64,000 nt of DNA, from assembly GCA_003235365.1 (NCBI GenBank), contig QJWJ01000289.1:1-64000 (forward strand). Direction: 5' to 3'. Shown here in pieces: positions 27,609-37,060 of this stretch. The position numbers and the translations under genes were made by a program. The notes under the pieces were generated by a model that saw only the letters and a list, made by a program, of their open reading frames with translations, had not been told where the DNA came from and did no database searches. Within the stretch, counting starts at the first letter, position 1. Every line of letters starts with the position of its first letter. Source of the stretch: Deltaproteobacteria bacterium (GTDB lineage: Bacteria; Myxococcota_A; Polyangia; Polyangiales; Polyangiaceae).

Positions 27609-28112
27609 ATGCTTACACTCGCCGAATTGCTCAGTCGTAGCCCCCAACGTGGGTGCGTGGAATGGATCGGACTCCGACCGGAGCGACGCGCTGCGATGTT
27701 GGAGCCCCAAAGCGCACAGCTGATCACACAGCGGGGAATCGACGGCGACCGCAGTGCAAACAAGCCCGGCCGCAGTCGTCAGGTAACGCTGATCCAGGCC
27801 GAGCACTTGCCGACCATTGCCAGTTTCCTGGGCGTCGACCGCGTCGAACCGTCACTGTTGCGACGCAATCTGGTCGTGTCGCGGCTGAACGTTCTGAGTC
27901 TTCGACGAGCGCGCTTCCGAATCGGCGAGGCATTGCTGGAAGGGACGGGGCACTGTCATCCGTGTTCTCGACTCGAAGCAACGCTGGGGTTCGGCGGCTA
28001 CAACGCCACACGCGGGCTTGCGGGGATCACGGCGCGCGTTCTCGAGGGCGCCGCCATCCACGTCGGTGACGACGTCGTGTTGCTCGACAGTCCACCCGAC
28101 GGCGGCCATTGA
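27609..28112 (+). CDS. MOSC-domain protein
   Basis: 167 residues, close to a single MOSC domain. The domain is found in molybdenum-cofactor sulfurases and in stand-alone proteins of the YiiM type. VEWIGLRPERRAAM starts it, GIDGDRSANKPGRSRQVTLIQAEHL is the core, LLRRNLVVSRLNVLSLRRARFRIGEALLEGTGHCHPCSRLE contains the conserved Cys and CxPC. FGGYNATRGLAGITARVLEG ends it. Function is probably sulfur or reduction chemistry with a Moco substrate, but that is family inference. It lies 69 bases after queE on the same strand. Confidence 0.85.
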   Translation: MLTLAELLSRSPQRGCVEWIGLRPERRAAMLEPQSAQLITQRGIDGDRSANKPGRSRQVTLIQAEHLPTIASFLGVDRVEPSLLRRNLVVSRLNVLSLRRARFRIGEALLEGTGHCHPCSRLEATLGFGGYNATRGLAGITARVLEGAAIHVGDDVVLLDSPPDGGH

Positions 28113-28175
28113 GCGGGGCTCGTTGAATCGCGAACTCGCTGAACAGCGAAGCGCAATCCGCCGGGTCGACGCGGC

Positions 28176-29405
28176 TCAGAAGAGCAAGCCCAAACCGAGA
28201 CGCGCCGTGATGGGTTCACCACCAAAGAAGTACACGCCCGTGTCGACCAATACCGGTGATCCGAACAGACCCGCACTGACGACCATGCGGCGAGTCGAGG
28301 CAGAGCGCGTGTCGCGTTGCTCCGAGATGCTCGCCCCAGAGATGACCGCGGTGCTGTCGGTGATCTCGTCCCACGACGAGGCAATGCCGACACCGAGCAG
28401 AAGGCCGCCCTCGTCCGAGCCGAAGCGCGCGGACATCTCTGCCTCGACCATCCAGCGATCGCGCTGGGTGAGTTCGAACGACGAGACGACCTCGGTATCG
28501 CCCCACAACCGCGCGCCGCGCACCGTGATGCCCAGCAATTCGGTCATTGCCCAACGACCCCCGAGTAGCACGCCCGCGAGTTGCCGCTCGGCGACTGGCA
28601 CCCAAGATAGCTGCCACTGCCAGCGATCGACGTCGGGGCTGTACTCGCCCTGTTGGCCGATCCGTCCGTAGAGTGCTTGCAGGTGAGAGGCTGAAGTCGC
28701 AAACGAGATGCCGTCTGCGTCTGCGATGCGCACGACGACGACGCCGACGACCTCCGCGTCGCGGGTCAACAGTGGGCCGCCGGAGTTGCCCGGGTTCACC
28801 GGCGCATCGGTCTGCACGAAGTCCCCGGGCGGAGCGCTGATCACACCTTGGCTCAAGGCCCACACCGGCGCTTCAGACCCCTTGCGTTTGCGTTGCTCAG
28901 CGCCCCATGGGTTACCGATGGCCGCTACCATGTCGCCCACTTGCCCCTGGTCTTTGCCCACAGCGTGCAACACCGGCGCGGCGATCGGTTGCTCGATCTC
29001 GATGATGGCGATGTCCCACTCCTCGTCCCACGCGACGACCTTGCCCTCGCGCGGTTTGCCGTCTTTGGTCACCACCCAAACCGTGCCGACGTGGCTGACG
29101 ACGTGCAACGCCGTGGCGATGTGGCGCTGTGAGCCGAACAAGAAGCCCGTACCCTCGGCGTTACCCCGTCTAATCAACACGATACTCGGGCTCACGCGGG
29201 CGTACAGCTCACGCCAACGGCTCTCGACGGCAGCAACGGGCGGCGCGGAGTCAGCCGCACTTGACACTCGTTCTTCGTCCGCTTCCGCCGCGGGCTGGGC
29301 CACGGCGAAATCTTGCATCGGTTGGGCCGCCGTCTCTCGGGCGACGAGCAAGCCCAGCACCAAGACGAACAGAGCGCGATGAAGGGCCCCGTGTCGAATC
29401 ATCAT
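28176..29405 (-). CDS. Trypsin-like serine protease with a barrel-like C-terminus
   Basis: 409 residues from ATG 29405 (MMIRHG), preceding a signal peptide (RALFVLVLGLLVARETAAQ). The frame upstream is spurious. The protease domain is HtrA-like, with catalytic His in HIATALHVVSHVG, Asp in EEWDIAIIEIE and Ser in PVNPGNSGGPLL. There is no PDZ domain. Instead the last 170 residues alternate hydrophobic strands (AGVLLGGRWAMTELLGITV, EVVSSFELTQRDRWMVEAEM, GGLLLGVGIAS, MVVSAGLFGSPVLVDTGVYFF) and end ARLGLGLLF, resembling an outer-membrane barrel. A protease carrying a membrane barrel would be an autotransporter-like design; see findings. Confidence 0.85.
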   Translation of the reverse strand: MMIRHGALHRALFVLVLGLLVARETAAQPMQDFAVAQPAAEADEERVSSAADSAPPVAAVESRWRELYARVSPSIVLIRRGNAEGTGFLFGSQRHIATALHVVSHVGTVWVVTKDGKPREGKVVAWDEEWDIAIIEIEQPIAAPVLHAVGKDQGQVGDMVAAIGNPWGAEQRKRKGSEAPVWALSQGVISAPPGDFVQTDAPVNPGNSGGPLLTRDAEVVGVVVVRIADADGISFATSASHLQALYGRIGQQGEYSPDVDRWQWQLSWVPVAERQLAGVLLGGRWAMTELLGITVRGARLWGDTEVVSSFELTQRDRWMVEAEMSARFGSDEGGLLLGVGIASSWDEITDSTAVISGASISEQRDTRSASTRRMVVSAGLFGSPVLVDTGVYFFGGEPITARLGLGLLF

Positions 29406-29547
29406 TGAACGGAGCTTGTCCAAACTCGAGCCGTGGCAACAGTGGGGCAAAAACCGGCTCTGCGTCATCTGCCGGCATTGTTGACGATTTCCGCAACATG
29501 CGCACGCCGTGTCACGACATTTCTCGGGCGCGCGCTCAGCCCTGACG

Positions 29548-30627
29548 TCACAGCCCATAGACTTGCAGGGCGGCGCGGGTCTCGTCATCGACTTTGGCAC
29601 TCTGCCTGGGGTGCTGAGTCTCAGAAACGCTACGTTGGGCCTGAAGCAGCGCACGCCACATCCATTGCGCGACGAACGGTTGCTCGGCGAGGAGGTTCTG
29701 TCCACAAGTCGGGTCGACCTCGAGATCGCAGAGGAACGGATCCTCGCCCAGCACGCCACTCATCCGCCACGCGCCGAGGTAGTAGGCGAAGCTATGCCCT
29801 TGCCGTGCAAGCATGCCCGAAGGGCCGAGCAATCCCACCTGCTCCTGAGCCACGTCGAACAGACTCGGCGCGACCGGATCTCCCAACCACTTCAACCCCA
29901 ACGCTTCGTGAATCGCCTTGGATACGGTCTCTGGACCGAAGCGCTGGTGCAGTGTTCGGGTCTTGCTCACCCCCGGCAGCTTCACCAAGAGCGGTGACGC
30001 CAAGCGACCTTCGTCGAGGGCGCCAAACGGGACGAAAGGCAGCGCCGGAGGATCGCCCATTGCCACGTCGCCCATGAGGATCACCAGCGCGTCATCCCAC
30101 TTGCCCGCTTCCTCCAACGTGCGCTTGAGCAAACCGAAGCTGCCGTCGAGCTTGTGGATCGCCACGCGCTGGAGTGCGTCGAGGCGCGTCCAGTCGTCGT
30201 TGCTCAGTGTCGGGTGGCGGCGAGAGTTGCGCAGATCGCGAAGTACCACCGCACCACGCCGCGGGTCGATGCGACCACTGTACTCCTTGGGCGGGAGGAT
30301 CTTGGCATTGTCGACGGTCACGTCCCAGGGCGGGTGAGCGCCGCTGAGGTGCACGACCAACAGGTGCGCGCGCTCGTCGTCGCGTTCCAAAGCCTTGTGC
30401 AGCCACAGGCGCCCTGCGCGCAACGGCGCCGTCGCAGGAATGTCCTCGACGGGCGAGAACTGCTCGAACTCGCTCCACCCTCGGTCGAAGCCAAACGCCG
30501 AGAAGGTGTACGGCACGTTGGTGAAAAACGCCGACGAAACGCCGTTGGGTCGCAACCGCTCGCCGAGCAGCTTGAGGTCTTTGGGGATTGCCGCCGCCGG
30601 GTCGAGCATCTGATGCTCGATCGGCAA
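29548..30627 (-). pseudogene. C-terminal part of a frameshifted sulfatase-like lipoprotein
   Basis: 359 residues starting at TTG 30627 (MPIEHQMLDP), but this start is an artefact of a frameshift: the segment continues, in a different frame, the sulfatase-like protein whose first part is at 30627-31826. It corresponds to the middle and end of an alkaline-phosphatase-superfamily protein: AAIPKDLKLLGERLRPNGVSSAFFTNVPYTF, then LLVVHLSGAHPPWD and VAIHKLDGSFGLLKRTLEEAGKWDDALVILMGDVAMGD, then FGALDEGRLASPLLVKLPGV. The metal-binding Asp-His motif expected near ILMGDVAMGD (usually SDHG) is absent. Probably the decayed or inactive half. Confidence 0.7.
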
Positions 30628-31826
30628 GCGAGCCCGAACAGGTTCGGCAGGTTCGAACGATCACCCCAGGGCGGGATCAACTTGCGGCTCAGACCGCCCG
30701 CGACCACCAACACCACCGTCTTCGTTTTCGGGTGAGGACTCTTCTTGCGAGGAAGCGCCAAGCGCGGCTCCGCAAACACGACTCGACCCCCGTCGGCGCC
30801 ATCGACCGCGACGAACTCGAGGGAGATCAAGCGATCTGCAAAGCCGTCGAGACTCAGCTCCAGCGGGATCCATTTGCCGCCTTCTTCTTCGCCCAGCACC
30901 TCGCGTTCGGCGAGCACGACGCTACGCCCATCGTGGGTGAGCGCTCGAACTTGGGCCACACCGCGCCCGCTGCCCCAATACCCGACGTCGAGGTGCAAGC
31001 GTGTCCCGTGCACGGGATACGCCGGGCAGCGCATGCTCCCCGGCGGGCGCAACGACAAACCACGGCGCGGCTCGTCCGCCAGCACGACGTCCTGCAACAC
31101 GTTGTGCCTGGTGGGCGCCACGTAGCCACCCTCGTGGTTGTCCGGGACGAACACGCGAAGCCATTCCAGATGGACGCGCGTCAGGTCGTCGCTACGGCGC
31201 CGCCCATGAAATCGCAACGTCAGGCGGTGACGACCGGCGGCGAGAGGTTTTGGCGCGGGGCCGAACTTCAGCACTTCGGACTGGTCCCTATCGAGGCGCT
31301 GCTGGCCGAGGCGGTAGTTGTCGACGTCGAGCGAGAGACTCCGCGCCGAGTTCGCGCGCCCGCGCAACTCGACGAAGACGTTGCTCGCCTCACGGTCGAG
31401 CCAGAAGTCGTAGACCAGTTTGCCGGTGCGCACCGCACCCATCCCGACCGCGGCGATCTTCACCGGTGTAACATCGTCGAACGGCCCCACGACGAACCCG
31501 CGATGCGCGTTCGCCCAGTCGGACGCAACGTCGATGGCCAGGCCGCGATGCCGAATGTCGCACAGAGGGGCATCCTCCAGTAGATCGCGAAACTCCGGCT
31601 GTTCCGGAGGTTGTACCGGGGCGCCGGGTTCGCGAGCAGGCGGCTCTTCGTCACCGACCGCTTGGCGCAGCAGCGGCAGCTTCTTTGCCTGCTCACACGC
31701 GGGTAGCAGCCCCGCCAACACGAACGTCAGCAGCAGGAGCAGCCACGTGGACTGCCAGCGTGGCGCACACGCGGCAGCACTGCGTTGCTCGCTCGAAGCG
31801 GGAGAAAGAGGGAAGCCGGGCCGCAC
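30318..31826 (-). pseudogene. N-terminal part of a frameshifted sulfatase-like lipoprotein
   Basis: Begins with a lipoprotein signal (TWLLLLLTFVLAGLLPAC, Cys about residue 44). The middle is beta-rich (VYDFWLDREASNVFVELRGRANSARSLSLDVDNY), then the sulfatase fold opens with KTKTVVLVVAGGLSRKLIPPWGDRSNLPNLFGLA. A normal sulfatase has an acidic DTLR here and a Cys/Ser-x-Pro-x-Arg later; both are missing. From about 30625 down to 30318 the frame is a Ser/Arg-rich read-through that lies over the true C-terminal half. One base lost near 30620-30627 would explain the split. Real coding in this frame is therefore about 30625-31826. Confidence 0.72.
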
Positions 31827-31905
31827 TGCCCAGGCCAGTTACCACCAACTCCCCCCGCATGCCCACCGCGGAATGCGCGATACACGGCGGATCGACGGCG
31901 GATTG

Positions 31906-33048
31906 TCAGTTCGGCTTGTCCGCCGCAGCGGGCGCATCGCCCGCGTCGTTGCCCACGCGCCGACTTTCCGGTTCCGGACCGACCGCCGGCAAGCGCGTGC
32001 CGTCATCGGCGTATTGCGCCAGTTCTTCGGCGGCTCGCCGCATGAGCGCGCGCTTCTCGTGAAACGGCAAGAACGCAGACTTGAACCCAGACAACACCAT
32101 GCTGCGCATGTCGGGGAAACTGACGCCCATCTTGGTGTGCACGAGCCACAACTCGCGTGACACCGTCGTGTCGGTGATGAGCCGGTTGTCCGTGTTGATC
32201 GTTACCCGCAGGCCCAGATCGAAATAGAGTTTGAGCGGGTGTGATTCGAGGTCGCGCACGGCGCCCGTCTGTACGTTGCTCGACGGACAACACTCGAGCG
32301 GCACTCGGTGGTCGTTGACGTAGTGCAGCAGATCGCCATCCTCGATGAGCCGGCAACCGTGACCGATGCGGTGGGCACCGCAGTCGTGAATGGCCTGCGC
32401 GATCGATTCGGGTCCGTAAGCTTCGCCCGCGTGGATCGTGCAATTGACGTTGTTGTTGCGCACCAGCTCGAACGCCTCTTTGTGGCGCTTGGGCGGGTGA
32501 TCTTCTTCCGCCCCGGCCAGGTCGTAACCGACCACCCCACGACCCTTGTACGCGACGGCCAGTTTGGCCATCTCGTAGGAACTCTCCGGCGAGATGTTGC
32601 GGATCCCGCACAAGATGACGCTGGACCGAATGCCGAGGTTCTCAGTGGCACGGGTCAACCCGTCGAGCACCGCCTCGACGACTTGAGTCAGCTTCATGTC
32701 ACGCTGCGTGTGGAGCATCGGCGAGTAGCGCACTTCCATGTAGCGCACGTTCTCGCGATGAGCGTCTTGGGCGAGCTCGTAGGCGATACGACTGAGCGAT
32801 TGCTCGGTCTGCATCACGCTGAGCGTGATGGCAAAGCCACGCAGGTACTCTTCGAGAGAGCCACAGTTGCGGCCAACGCCGATGGCGTCGTGCAGCCCCT
32901 CTGCGGTGGTCGCCGGAAGTCTCACCCCGTCTTGCTCGGCCAGTTCGAGCATCGTCTCGAGGCGCAAAGAGCCGTCGAGGTGCACGTGAAGGTCGGTCTT
33001 GGGAAGCGACTGAAAGACCGAAAGTGGAACTTCTTGATGTGACATCAC
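31906..33048 (-). CDS. add: Adenosine deaminase
   Basis: 380 residues. Zinc-dependent deamination of adenosine to inosine in purine salvage. The metal-binding HVH lies in KTDLHVHLDGSL; the catalytic Glu and His in NCTIHAGEAYGPESI and IGHGCRLIED; and the distal Asp in NTDNRLITDTTVSREL. LECCPSSNVQTGAV is also conserved. The ATG doublet gives starts at 33048 or 33045. The C-terminal extension (about 40 residues, RLPAVGPEPESRRVGNDAGD) is low-complexity. It neighbours the VKOR-DsbA gene, 86 bases away, on the same strand. Confidence 0.94.
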   Translation of the reverse strand: MMSHQEVPLSVFQSLPKTDLHVHLDGSLRLETMLELAEQDGVRLPATTAEGLHDAIGVGRNCGSLEEYLRGFAITLSVMQTEQSLSRIAYELAQDAHRENVRYMEVRYSPMLHTQRDMKLTQVVEAVLDGLTRATENLGIRSSVILCGIRNISPESSYEMAKLAVAYKGRGVVGYDLAGAEEDHPPKRHKEAFELVRNNNVNCTIHAGEAYGPESIAQAIHDCGAHRIGHGCRLIEDGDLLHYVNDHRVPLECCPSSNVQTGAVRDLESHPLKLYFDLGLRVTINTDNRLITDTTVSRELWLVHTKMGVSFPDMRSMVLSGFKSAFLPFHEKRALMRRAAEELAQYADDGTRLPAVGPEPESRRVGNDAGDAPAAADKPN

Positions 33049-33134
33049 AAACTCTAGCTCGCCGCTCGGCTCCGGGCCAGTCGACGCCTCGCCTCACAGT
33101 CGAGCGCAGTGCCCCTCCCAGGGGAACGGCGCAA

Positions 33135-34256
33135 TCAGGCTCGCGCATCGGCAGCGGGCCGCCGGACCCGCCCAAACCACACGAGCGCCGCGCACAACGC
33201 TACGCACAGGGCCAAGAACACCCCACCCGGAATGGAGAACCTCGACTCCTTCTGGGCCGCGCGTTCGAACGCCTCTTTGAACACGGGCATCGGCCGCGCA
33301 CCACGAATCAATTGTTCACCTACGAACGTGGTCGGCAGGCCTCGCAATCCTGCCGTGCGAAAGCGCACGACGTCTGCGCTGACCGCTTCTTGGGTCGACT
33401 CTGCCTCCAGGCACTTCTCGAACTGCCCGAGGTCGAGCTCGAGATCCTTGGCGTAGGAGAGATAGTGTTTGGGTCCCAGTTCACCTTCGAACAACAGATC
33501 CGCCATCTCTTCGCCCTTGCCCTGGGCTTCACCGCACACGGCTGCCTTCGCGGCGCCCTCGGCCAGCACGTGCATGCCGAGCGGCATGTGGAGTCGACGA
33601 AAGTGCACACGATCCCCGTACTCGTCGACGAGCGCTTTGAGCGTCGGGTGCAGGTTGCGGCAGTGAGGGCACTGAAAGTCCGCAAACTCGATGACGTTGA
33701 TCTTGCCCTCGACAAACAGCTCGCGCACCTCGCTGGGCACCGAGGAAGGCGGTTTGACTACCGGCCAAAGCACGGGCAGCCCCACCACCGAGGCCAGCAG
33801 CGCCAGCCAAGCCCACGATCGCAAGACGGGTACCTGTGTTTCGCGCGCCGCGTACACCGCCTGAGCAACGAATGCGGCACCAATCGCGGAGCTGTCGACG
33901 GTGATACACAACCAGCAGAAGCGGCCGATTCCGATCGCCTGCCAGATCACGAAGACCAGCGCGAAGACGCCCCCGGCTCCCGCCATGAGCCGGATGCGGT
34001 TGGCGCGCGCCGCATCGAGTGGGCCGAGCGAGTCGACGAGCAATACGCCGTAGGCCAACATGCCGATCAGCGGGATGTTCAGGTAGGGCGTCCCAAAGTA
34101 CGAAAACCCACTGCGGCGAACCGCCTCGCAACCTGAGGCCCCACCGCACAACGTCGAGTCCCCGGGGTCGAGGTAATGCACGTACAGCAGCGCGCTGACC
34201 AGCGTCGCGACCAACGTCAGGATGCGATACAGATTGAGCCAGTGTTTCTGCAGCAC
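33135..34256 (-). CDS. VKOR-DsbA fusion, disulfide-bond formation
   Basis: 373 residues joining a vitamin K epoxide reductase-type membrane domain to a thioredoxin-fold DsbA domain. Residues 1-175 have four or five helices with cysteines in STLCGGASGCEAVRRS and the CxxC FCWLCITVDS, the VKOR redox pairs. Residues about 195-345 are DsbA-like with CxxC in FADFQCPHCRNLH, then the cis-Pro region LRGLPTTFVGEQL. A C-terminal helix (FLALCVALCAALVWF) follows. The protein should oxidise substrate cysteines in the periplasm and pass electrons to quinone. The fusion is known in other bacteria. It is divergent from the potassium channel gene. Confidence 0.9.
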   Translation of the reverse strand: MLQKHWLNLYRILTLVATLVSALLYVHYLDPGDSTLCGGASGCEAVRRSGFSYFGTPYLNIPLIGMLAYGVLLVDSLGPLDAARANRIRLMAGAGGVFALVFVIWQAIGIGRFCWLCITVDSSAIGAAFVAQAVYAARETQVPVLRSWAWLALLASVVGLPVLWPVVKPPSSVPSEVRELFVEGKINVIEFADFQCPHCRNLHPTLKALVDEYGDRVHFRRLHMPLGMHVLAEGAAKAAVCGEAQGKGEEMADLLFEGELGPKHYLSYAKDLELDLGQFEKCLEAESTQEAVSADVVRFRTAGLRGLPTTFVGEQLIRGARPMPVFKEAFERAAQKESRFSIPGGVFLALCVALCAALVWFGRVRRPAADARA

Positions 34257-34512
34257 GGTGCTGGCTTATAGCGACTTTGGAGCACAGCGCCACATTCGCC
34301 GGGGCGACTCGCCGAGTGTCGCCCGGGTGCCCCGCAAACGCCGAGCAACCCGTGCCGGCCTCGCGTCCAAAAGCGCGAGGTCAGCGGCGACTCTGTCGCC
34401 GCCCAGCGCCGATGGAAGGTGGGTCGCAGCAGCCCTTCTGCTGGGGACCGGATCCAGCCCAGCCCCCAACGAGGGCATCGACGGACGCGCGGATGTCCAG
34501 TATGGCGAGCGG

Positions 34513-35541
34513 GTGCAGGTACCCTGGTCGCAGCGCGTATTGCTGGCGTTGGCAGTCTTGGGGGCCGTCGTGCTTGCGGGTGGCGTCGCGCTGTGGTGGT
34601 TGACCCACGGCGACTTCTCGCTAGCCGAGACCTGCTACTTCGCGTTGATCACGGTCTCGACGGTCGGCTTCGGTGAGCCGCCGGCACTGGTGAACTATTC
34701 CGGCACGCGCGGTGTCGTCGCGGCGTTGATCGTCAGCGGTGTGGTGGCCTTGGCCTTCTTCGAGTCGACGATGACGGCGATGCTGGTCGAAGGCGTGATC
34801 GGCAAGGCGGTGCGGAGGCGACGCATGATGAGAAAGCTCGAACAGATGAAGAACCACTACATCGTCGCTGGATGCGGGCGCACCGGTCGGTATTGCCTCG
34901 CCGAGCTGGTCGCGCTGGGGCAACCCGTGGTCGCCATCGATCAGAACGAGCAACTGCTCGAACGCATGAACCACGATCAGTATGGGGGGAAGCTGGTCTA
35001 TGTCGTCGGCGACGCCACTGACGACCACGCCCTAATCGCCGCTGGTGTACAGAAGGCCAAAGGCCTGGTCGCCGCCCTGACCGAGGATCGCGACAACGTG
35101 TTCGTCGCGCTCTCATCGCGAACACTGAACACGGAGCTGACCATCGCGGCCAAAGTGCTCGACAAGGAGAACGAACCCAAGCTGCGCAAGGCGGGCGTCG
35201 ACAAGCTGGTCAGCCCCTATCAGATCGGCGGCTTCCGCCTCGCGAGCGAGTTGGTTCGGCCGCGCACCGTGCAGTTCCTCGACGGCGTGCAAGCCAACAA
35301 TCGCGACTACCACATGGAAGACGTCGAGATTTCGCCCCACTCTGCGCTCGCCGGCAAGACGCTGCGCGAAGCGGCCCTGCGGGGCACCACCAACGCACTG
35401 GTCGTCGGCGTGTGCGAGCCCGACGGCACCTTCATCCACAACCCCCGCGCCGAGCACCTGCTGCAACCCCGAGCGCACCTGATCGTCGTCGGCGACGAAA
35501 AGAGCATGCAGGAGATCCGAGAACTGGCCGGCGCCGCATAG
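34513..35541 (+). CDS. Kch-type potassium channel with TrkA-N/TrkA-C domains
   Basis: About 342 residues from GTG 34513 (VQVPWSQRVLL); the frame is open from 34222. Two transmembrane helices flank the pore (LLALAVLGAVVLAGGVALWW, GVVAALIVSGVVALAFF), with selectivity filter TVGFGE in YFALITVSTVGFGEP. A TrkA-N domain (Rossmann, HYIVAGCGRTGRYCLAEL, VVAIDQNEQLLERM, VGDATDDHALIAAGVQKA) binds NAD(H) or nucleotides. A TrkA-C domain follows (MEDVEISPHSALAGKTLREAAL to RAHLIVVGDEKSM). The combination is a ligand-gated K+ channel of the archaeal MthK style. The exact start is uncertain. Confidence 0.85.
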   Translation: MQVPWSQRVLLALAVLGAVVLAGGVALWWLTHGDFSLAETCYFALITVSTVGFGEPPALVNYSGTRGVVAALIVSGVVALAFFESTMTAMLVEGVIGKAVRRRRMMRKLEQMKNHYIVAGCGRTGRYCLAELVALGQPVVAIDQNEQLLERMNHDQYGGKLVYVVGDATDDHALIAAGVQKAKGLVAALTEDRDNVFVALSSRTLNTELTIAAKVLDKENEPKLRKAGVDKLVSPYQIGGFRLASELVRPRTVQFLDGVQANNRDYHMEDVEISPHSALAGKTLREAALRGTTNALVVGVCEPDGTFIHNPRAEHLLQPRAHLIVVGDEKSMQEIRELAGAA

Positions 35542-36134
35542 CGCCCATGTGCAGCCAACCAGCATGAGCGCCGTCGCCAACCCTGTCATCCGGAGTCCCC
35601 GATCCATCGCAGCGAAGGTATCGCGAGCGCTCGAACCGGATCAGGCAAGCCAGACCCTGAGGACTCGCAGAACCAACGGTTCAAACGGCAAGCACAATCG
35701 AACTGGCAGCAACGCTGGACTGCGAACATAGCAGGGGCGCCGCCCGGAACGTCACAGGGCGAATCTCGAGCACCGTAGCGGTTGATCCCTCGAACTTACG
35801 CGACAGGAAGCGCGGTCTGCTTGGCGGTCCGCGTGGCGCTTGTGCTCGTCGCACGAACGATTGCGATCACTTCCGGTCGGATCCGGACACCTCTTGGTCG
35901 AGGTTGGCCACATCGATGCCGTGACGGCCCGCCAAGCGGCAGCATTCGCTGCGTTAAGCGGATTGTGGTTCTTGTTCGGTAGAAGCCTGCTGCCGTTAAC
36001 GAATGGCCGCTTCCCATCGTGGGGATACCGGGTTTCGCGAGGACATGCTGGGACTCTGGTATGGGCTTTGCTCCTTTGGTCGGCATCGGCTCGAAATTAC
36101 TCGAAGCCATCCAGACCAACGAGGAGACAACAAG
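35542..36134. other. Gene-free stretch
   Basis: About 590 bases without a credible gene. The frame at 35840-36220 has one hydrophobic run (AAFAALSGLWFLFGRSLLPL) but no start site of quality and no conserved feature. The start region of the next lipoprotein has GAGGAG at 36121. No promoter can be assigned with confidence. Confidence 0.4.
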
Positions 36135-37034
36135 ATGAAGAAGATGCTTGGCGGAGCTCAGCGCATGATTGCTTTGGCGAGTGTGGCCACGCTCGTGGCG
36201 TGCGGCGCAGCGGAGCCTGAGATGGAGGCGGCGCCCGGCGAGAACTCGGGGGACGTGCCCGCTCCGGAGATGGCTGACGGGGACATAGCGTCCTACACGG
36301 CGACAATCGAAGAAGGCCATACGATCACCTGGCGCGAGGTGGGGCCGGGCCTAGTGATTGCCGCGGAAGCCAACGAGCTCGGCGATCCCCTTTTGGCGAC
36401 CATTGACGAACCCAAGTCGGTGCGAGAGCTATTTGCCCTCGCACTACCAGGAGAGGAGATGCCGCAGGAGCTGCGTGACATTGCGGACCGCGAGGAAGCT
36501 TTCGCCAGCCTCACGGAAGAGCAGCGAACGACCCTATTGCAAGAGTTCTTGGCCGACAATGGCATCGACAAGAGCGCCCCAGAAGAACCACTCACTGAAG
36601 GCAAGCCGGACCTGGCTGCGTCGGAGTCTTTTTCTCACCTCTCGCTCGCCAGTACACCAACGACAGATACTGGAGACGACTCGAAGTACACGAAGAGCCG
36701 GTTCATCGAGAACACTCATTGCATGGGTGGCGAAGCCGACCCAGAAATCCGCCACACGCGCCGAACCGGCGACGACGATGCCACAATCACCGGTCTTCGG
36801 ACGGGATCGGTCAGCGCGGCATCGTATCGCGGCAAGATCCAGCTGCGCGTACGCGCACGTGTTGACTACGGTCTATTTTGGGGTGGATGGGACGTCTGGG
36901 AGTACGACGTCAAAGAGGGGACGCGAAAGGGGCTCGGCATTCAGGCACCCGGAACCGTCAAGATACAGGTCAACACTCAAATCCGCAACGCAGACGGCGA
37001 TGGCTGGCACCACTGTCTCCAGCGTTATTCCTGA
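36135..37034 (+). CDS. Lipoprotein of unknown fold
   Basis: 299 residues from ATG 36135, preceded by GAGGAG (36121-36126). Lipobox ATLVACGAA (Cys about residue 24). Acidic linker (AAPGENSGDVPAPEMADGD), then a first module (TITWREVGPGLVIAAEANELGDPLLATI), a helical Glu/Ala-rich middle (EMPQELRDIADREEAFASLTEEQRTTLLQEFL) and a beta-rich C-terminal part (GKIQLRVRARVDYGLFWGGWDVWEYDVKEG) ending GDGWHHCLQRYS. I do not recognise any family. Codon use and GC content look like the surroundings. It faces a cysteine-rich lipoprotein gene across a strong hairpin. Confidence 0.8.
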   Translation: MKKMLGGAQRMIALASVATLVACGAAEPEMEAAPGENSGDVPAPEMADGDIASYTATIEEGHTITWREVGPGLVIAAEANELGDPLLATIDEPKSVRELFALALPGEEMPQELRDIADREEAFASLTEEQRTTLLQEFLADNGIDKSAPEEPLTEGKPDLAASESFSHLSLASTPTTDTGDDSKYTKSRFIENTHCMGGEADPEIRHTRRTGDDDATITGLRTGSVSAASYRGKIQLRVRARVDYGLFWGGWDVWEYDVKEGTRKGLGIQAPGTVKIQVNTQIRNADGDGWHHCLQRYS

Positions 37035-37060
37035 GAATCGATCGTAAGTACTGAAGGGAA

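Noticed and set aside
35840-36220. Hydrophobic open frame before the unknown lipoprotein
   Set aside because: No ribosome site or conserved feature, and its end overlaps the lipoprotein start in another frame.
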